Positions 59,871 to 64,000 of a stretch of DNA of 64,000 nt are shown here, in pieces. Source of the DNA: Acidovorax sp. DW039 (GTDB lineage: Bacteria > Pseudomonadota > Gammaproteobacteria > Burkholderiales > Burkholderiaceae_C); contig NZ_AP029019.1 of NCBI RefSeq assembly GCF_037101375.1, positions 2,046,001 to 2,110,000 on the forward strand. The letters are read 5' to 3'. The stretch's first letter is position 1, and every line of letters begins with the position of its first letter. Made by a program: the position numbers and the translations under genes. The notes below the pieces were generated by a model. It ran no database searches. It was not told where the DNA came from and saw only the letters and a program-made list of their open reading frames with translations.

Positions 59871-60737
59871 TTAATCCTTCAGCAGACCCAAGCCCTTGGC
59901 GTGATGCCGCAGGTGATCGTCCATGAAGGTCTGGATGAAGTAGTAGCCGTGGTCGTAGCCCTCATGCTTGCGCAACGTCAGCGGCTGGCCCAGTTGAGTG
60001 CAAGCGGCCTCCAGCAGATGCGGGTGCAGTTGGTCGGCCAGAAACTTGTCTGCCAGCCCCTGGTCGATCAGGATGCCTCCCGGGTAAGGGGCCATGGGCT
60101 GGTTTTCCATCAGCACGGTGGCGTCGTGCTCACCCCAACTGGTGCGGTCCGATCCGAGGTAGCCGGTGAAGGCCTTTTCGCCCCAGGGGCAGCGGGTGGG
60201 GGCGCAGATGGGGGCAAAGGCCGACAGGGTCTGGAAGCGGCCCGGATGGCGCAGCGCCAGGGTCAGCGCGCCGTGCCCGCCCATGGAATGGCCGAAGATG
60301 CCCAGGCGTTGTGCGTCCAGCGGCAGCGCCGAGGTGCACAGCGGCAGCAGTTCGTCCATCAGGTAGCTTTCCATGCGCCAGTGGGTGGCCCAGGGCAGGG
60401 CGGTGGCGTTCAGGTAAAAGCCTGCGCCCACGCCAAAGTCCCAGCTGTCGGCCTCACCCGGCACGTTGGCACCGCGCGGGCTGGTGTCGGGCGCAATCAG
60501 GGCCAGGCCCAGTTCAGCCGCCAGGCGCTGTGCACCGGCCTTGATGATGAAGGTCTCTTCGGTACAAGTCAGCCCGGCCAGATAGAGCAGCGCAGGCACA
60601 GGGCCTTGGCTGGCCTGCGGCGGCAGGTAGACCGCAAACTTCATCGGCAGGCCGATGGTGGCTGCGTCGTGGCGATAAAAGCGTTGCTCGCCGCCAAAGC
60701 AGGCGTGGCTGCTGACCAGTTCGAGGGAAGTGGACAT
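59871..60737 (-). CDS. frmB: S-formylglutathione hydrolase
   Basis: A 288-residue alpha/beta hydrolase that cleaves S-formylglutathione to formate and glutathione, the last step of formaldehyde oxidation. The nucleophile Ser is in 'LGIFGHSMGGHGALTLALRH', and the other triad parts are 'DQGLADKFLADQ' and 'YDHGYYFIQTFMDDHL'. 'CFGGEQRFYRHDAATIGLPM' and 'LAGLTCTEETFIIKAGAQRL' are typical of the family. ATG 60737 is chosen; in-frame sequence further upstream (to 60806) is repeat DNA. It is the last gene of frmRAB, separated from frmA by a repeat-filled 114-base gap. Confidence 0.96.
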   Translation of the reverse strand: MSTSLELVSSHACFGGEQRFYRHDAATIGLPMKFAVYLPPQASQGPVPALLYLAGLTCTEETFIIKAGAQRLAAELGLALIAPDTSPRGANVPGEADSWDFGVGAGFYLNATALPWATHWRMESYLMDELLPLCTSALPLDAQRLGIFGHSMGGHGALTLALRHPGRFQTLSAFAPICAPTRCPWGEKAFTGYLGSDRTSWGEHDATVLMENQPMAPYPGGILIDQGLADKFLADQLHPHLLEAACTQLGQPLTLRKHEGYDHGYYFIQTFMDDHLRHHAKGLGLLKD

Positions 60738-60750
60738 GGGTGTGCTCACA

Positions 60751-60846
60751 AATTGATAGCTGTTTGCGCTGGCTTTAAAAGTGTTTTGAGAGGTTTTTAA
60801 TCTCAAGTGACGCCAAGCCAGCGCAAGGTGCTTCTGTTTTGATAGC
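60751..60846. repeat. Dispersed repeat, copy 7: an inverted pair of elements
   Basis: AATTGATAGCTG-TTTGCGCTGGCTT (from 60751) faces an inverted element AAGCCAGCGCAA-GGTGCTTCT-GTTTTGATAGC (to 60846). The outer arms could form one large hairpin in the frmA-frmB mRNA, with a small AGAGGTTTTTAATCTCAAG part in the loop. Confidence 0.7.
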
Positions 60847-60851
60847 GGATA

Positions 60852-62003
<1,152 letters not shown>

Positions 62004-62054
62004 TCAATCAACGTGAGAGGTTGGGGGCTGGTGAATGCAGCGCCGGTGTCTCCG

Positions 62055-62321
62055 TCATTTCAGGTACGAGCGCAGCAGGGCCAAGGTCTCATCAATGGCT
62101 TCCTGCGAGGGGGCGGGCTTCACCGCCAGGGTTTCACGCACGTGGCTGTCAAGCAGGTCCGCCATCAGCCCATGCACGGCCCCCCGCATGGCGGCCAATT
62201 GCTGCAGGATGGGCGCGCAATCGCTGCCTGCTTCTACGGCACGCTCCAGTGCCTCCGCCTGACCTTTGATGCGGCGCAGGCGCGTGATGGCGCGTTGTTT
62301 GTCTTCAGCGGAGTGGGGCAT
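62055..62321 (-). CDS. frmR: Formaldehyde-sensing repressor FrmR
   Basis: An 88-residue all-helical repressor of the CsoR/RcnR/FrmR family. The formaldehyde-reactive Cys35 lies in 'EAGSDCAPILQQLAAMRGAV', with His60 further on in 'MADLLDSHVRE', positions matching the E. coli FrmR sensor residues. The N-terminal 'KQRAITRLRRIKGQAEALER' is the DNA-binding basic helix. It leads the frmRAB operon, and its candidate operator lies upstream at 62365-62379. It could also belong to a metal-sensing branch, but the neighbours decide for formaldehyde. Confidence 0.95.
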   Translation of the reverse strand: MPHSAEDKQRAITRLRRIKGQAEALERAVEAGSDCAPILQQLAAMRGAVHGLMADLLDSHVRETLAVKPAPSQEAIDETLALLRSYLK

Positions 62322-62364
62322 GCCGTGGGTGCTGTGGGCGTGGGTTGCTACGCAACTACGTATG

Positions 62365-62379
62365 TACTGGGTGGTAGTA
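62365..62379. promoter_or_regulatory. FrmR/RcnR-type operator and overlapping -10 element
   Basis: TACTGGGTGGTAGTA: TACT and AGTA inverted arms around a G-rich centre, the layout bound by RcnR/FrmR tetramers (TACT-G-tract-N-AGTA). On the minus strand, TATACT at the upstream edge (62375-62380) is a fair -10, so FrmR binding would cover the promoter. It is 44 bases before the frmR start. Confidence 0.75.
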
Positions 62380-62383
62380 TAAA

Positions 62384-62420
62384 TTCATTACGCTTTTGGA
62401 TAAAGCGCTGGACTGGTGGT
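62384..62420. repeat. Dispersed repeat, copy 8 (decayed)
   Basis: TTCATTACGCTTTTGGATAA, then AGCGCTGGACTGG: only the hairpin core of the repeat survives. It adjoins the frmR promoter. The remaining 180 bases to the ankyrin gene show nothing recognisable. Confidence 0.5.
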
Positions 62421-62600
62421 TTGTGTGGTTACTGGAGGGGGGTATGGCAGAAAGTGTTTGTCCATGCGCTTGTGTCTGCTGGGGAGATGGCATGCACTGA
62501 TTCCTGCATCTTGGATAGACGCAGGGCTGTCCATGAGGCATCCGGGCAGCTGTGCAACCAAGTCTCATGCCCCAAGTGGCGGAACATCGGACCGCGTGCG

Positions 62601-62939
62601 TTACCAGCCTAGCCAGCGCTTCCACCAGCGCGCGCGTGGCTGGTGACTGAATCCGGCTGCGCGTATCTGCTGCGCCAAGGCTGGCAGGTTCGCCGCGGGG
62701 AGCATCTCCAGTGGCGAGATGCCGTCGATGTCTGAAACCCGCTGCGGATCCGCTCCATGCTGAAAGATCAGCAAAGCCACCTGCTCCTGCTGATGCCGTA
62801 TGGCAGCGACCAGCGGCGTGGAGAAAAACTCCGGATGGGCGTAGTTCACGTCGATACCCGCATCGATGTAATGCTGCACCAGGCGCAGGTCGCCCTCGCA
62901 TACGGCTTGGTAAAAACGCTTCCAGTCCCCAGCAGACAT
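62601..62939 (-). CDS. Small ankyrin-repeat protein
   Basis: A 112-residue protein with about two ankyrin repeats: 'DLRLVQHYIDAGIDVNYAHP' and 'TPLVAAIRHQQEQVALLIFQ', followed by 'HGADPQRVSDIDGISPLEML'. A Trp/Arg-rich tail ('RARWWKRWLGW') ends it. GGGAG lies 8 bases before ATG 62939, and upstream in-frame sequence (to 63776) runs antisense through gltA and is not protein-like. The function is protein binding at most; no partner is adjacent. Confidence 0.8.
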   Translation of the reverse strand: MSAGDWKRFYQAVCEGDLRLVQHYIDAGIDVNYAHPEFFSTPLVAAIRHQQEQVALLIFQHGADPQRVSDIDGISPLEMLPAANLPALAQQIRAAGFSHQPRARWWKRWLGW

Positions 62940-63126
62940 TGCAATCTCCCACAGTGACACGGCATGGCGATGCAGCAGAGCCAAAGGGATGGGCCTCTGG
63001 CACGTTCTGCTTGTCATTCTGTGGGGGATGGTCCATTTCCTGGCTTTGTAAAAACCCTGAGCGCAAGGGCAAGACAGAAGCTGCGAGCTTCGGAAATCAC
63101 GAGTGCACGAATGACACGCCCATGAA

Positions 63127-63156
63127 AAAAGCCCGCTGGAGAGCCAGCGGGCTTTT
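63127..63156 (-). terminator. Terminator of gltA
   Basis: AAAAGCCCGCTGG / CCAGCGGGCTTTT around an AGAG loop, 44 bases after the gltA stop, with a T-run on the minus strand (AAAAAA at 63125-63130 on the plus strand). Confidence 0.92.
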
Positions 63157-63199
63157 GAGGGCTTTGCGGCACCCGGGTGTCTTGCCACCCGGTCCATCA

Positions 63200-64000
63200 T
63201 CAGCGTTGCGAGATGGGCTGCACGTCGCGGCGCTCTGCACCGGTGAACAACTGGCGTGGACGGCCGATCTTGTACTCGGGGTCGCCAATCATTTCGTTCA
63301 ACTGTGCAATCCAGCCCACGGTACGGGCCAGCGCGAAGATCGCGGTGAACAGCGAGACAGGGATGCCGATGGCACGTTGCACGATACCCGAGTAGAAGTC
63401 CACGTTGGGGTACAGCTTGCGGGACACGAAGTAGTCGTCTTCCAGCGCGATCTTTTCGAGCTGCTTGGCCAGCTTGAACAGAGGATCGTTTTCCAGACCC
63501 AGTTCGGCCAGCACTTCGTTGCAGGTTTCCTGCATCAGCTTGGCGCGGGGGTCGTAGTTCTTGTACACGCGGTGGCCAAAACCCATCAGCTTCACGCCGG
63601 AGTTCTTGTCCTTGACCTTCTCCATGAACTCGCCCACCTTGGCCACTCCGCCATTGCGCTGGATGTCTTCCAGCATGTTCAGGCAGGCTTCGTTGGCACC
63701 ACCGTGGGCAGGGCCCCACAGGCAGGCCACGCCAGCAGCGATGGCTGCAAAGGGGTTGGTGCCCGACGAGCCGCACAGACGCACGGTGGATGTGGAAGCG
63801 TTTTGCTCGTGGTCAGCGTGCAGGATGAAGATGCGGTCCAGAGCGCGTTCGAGCACAGGGTTCACCTTGTACTCTTCGCAAGGTGTGGCAAACATCATGC
63901 GCATGAAGTTGCCTGCGTAGCTCAACTCGTTGCGAGGATAGATGTAAGGCTGGCCCACGCTGTACTTGTATGCCATAGACACCAGGGTAGGCATCTTGGC
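63200..64000 (-). CDS. gltA: Citrate synthase, 3' part (5' end beyond window)
   Basis: The C-terminal 266 residues of type II citrate synthase, which condenses acetyl-CoA and oxaloacetate. The conserved catalytic His is in '[20 protein letters not shown]', a second in '[18 protein letters not shown]', with '[20 protein letters not shown]' and the catalytic Asp in '[20 protein letters not shown]'. The C-terminal '[20 protein letters not shown]' is usual for proteobacterial GltA. The reading frame is open to base 64000; promoter and N-terminus are outside. It has its own terminator. Confidence 0.97.
   Translation of the reverse strand, partial: AKMPTLVSMAYKYSVGQPYIYPRNELSYAGNFMRMMFATPCEEYKVNPVLERALDRIFILHADHEQNASTSTVRLCGSSGTNPFAAIAAGVACLWGPAHGGANEACLNMLEDIQRNGGVAKVGEFMEKVKDKNSGVKLMGFGHRVYKNYDPRAKLMQETCNEVLAELGLENDPLFKLAKQLEKIALEDDYFVSRKLYPNVDFYSGIVQRAIGIPVSLFTAIFALARTVGWIAQLNEMIGDPEYKIGRPRQLFTGAERRDVQPISQR

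Noticed and set aside
60738..60806. N-terminal extension of S-formylglutathione hydrolase
   Set aside because: The added residues would be encoded by the dispersed repeat and are absent from the normal family start.
62940..63776. N-terminal extension of the ankyrin protein into gltA
   Set aside because: The extension is antisense to gltA, crosses its terminator and is Arg/Cys-rich without homology-like patterns; ATG 62939 has a good ribosome-binding site.

Overview
This 64 kb window is a continuous, gene-dense stretch of GC-rich chromosome. It most likely comes from a betaproteobacterium of the Comamonadaceae, with Acidovorax or a close relative as the best guess. The gene families point there, including tripartite-transport (Bug) binding proteins, a NodT-type efflux lipoprotein and LLM flavin monooxygenases. 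So does a short palindromic repeat (core AGCTGCTTGCGCTT) scattered between genes. I see no tRNA, rRNA, insertion sequence, phage gene or CRISPR array. No gene-free gap exceeds about 300 bases. Taxonomy is inference, because no similarity search was run.

Layout. 1-5.7 kb: a cut-off ANTAR response regulator, an amino-acid-type binding lipoprotein, tsaD, and an aldehyde dehydrogenase divergent from an AraC/FeaR-like regulator. 5.9-10.8 kb: a complete tripartite MacAB-like efflux operon. 10.9-12.8 kb: a small heat-shock protein and a second amino-acid-type binding protein. 12.9-22.1 kb: an eight-gene operon of three LLM flavin monooxygenases, an M20 deacylase, a GNAT acetyltransferase, a fused permease-ATPase and two paralogous binding proteins. 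It has the parts list of a Bacillus-type S-alkylcysteine salvage pathway. 22.0-27.3 kb: moxR, DUF58, transglutaminase and mltB in one minus-strand operon. 27.3-35.4 kb: HDAC-like deacetylase, enoyl-CoA hydratase, MscS channel, etfBA, an acyl-CoA dehydrogenase and a nitronate monooxygenase. 35.5-38.5 kb: a cyanide-insensitive-type bd oxidase operon led by a GbsR/MarR regulator. 38.7-41.7 kb: a membrane acyltransferase, rnk, and a radical SAM protein with a near-perfect LexA box against its start. 41.9-45.7 kb: a small catabolic operon (FAA hydrolase, cyclase, Bug protein) divergent from a TetR regulator, with two near-identical palindromic operators between them. 45.8-50.8 kb: an SbtA-type bicarbonate permease with divergent LysR, an AT-richer lipoprotein, and an EptA-type phosphoethanolamine transferase. 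51.0-57.5 kb: a five-gene c-di-GMP signalling operon. 57.8-64 kb: phoX with a Pho box, the frmRAB formaldehyde operon with an FrmR/RcnR-type operator, a small ankyrin protein and the 3' part of gltA.

Stand-outs are the putative organosulfur salvage operon, the signalling operon built around a degenerate GGDEF-EAL-receiver protein, the SOS-type control of the radical SAM gene, and the dispersed repeat. The repeat supplies stop codons to two genes and appears to encode part of the MltB signal peptide.
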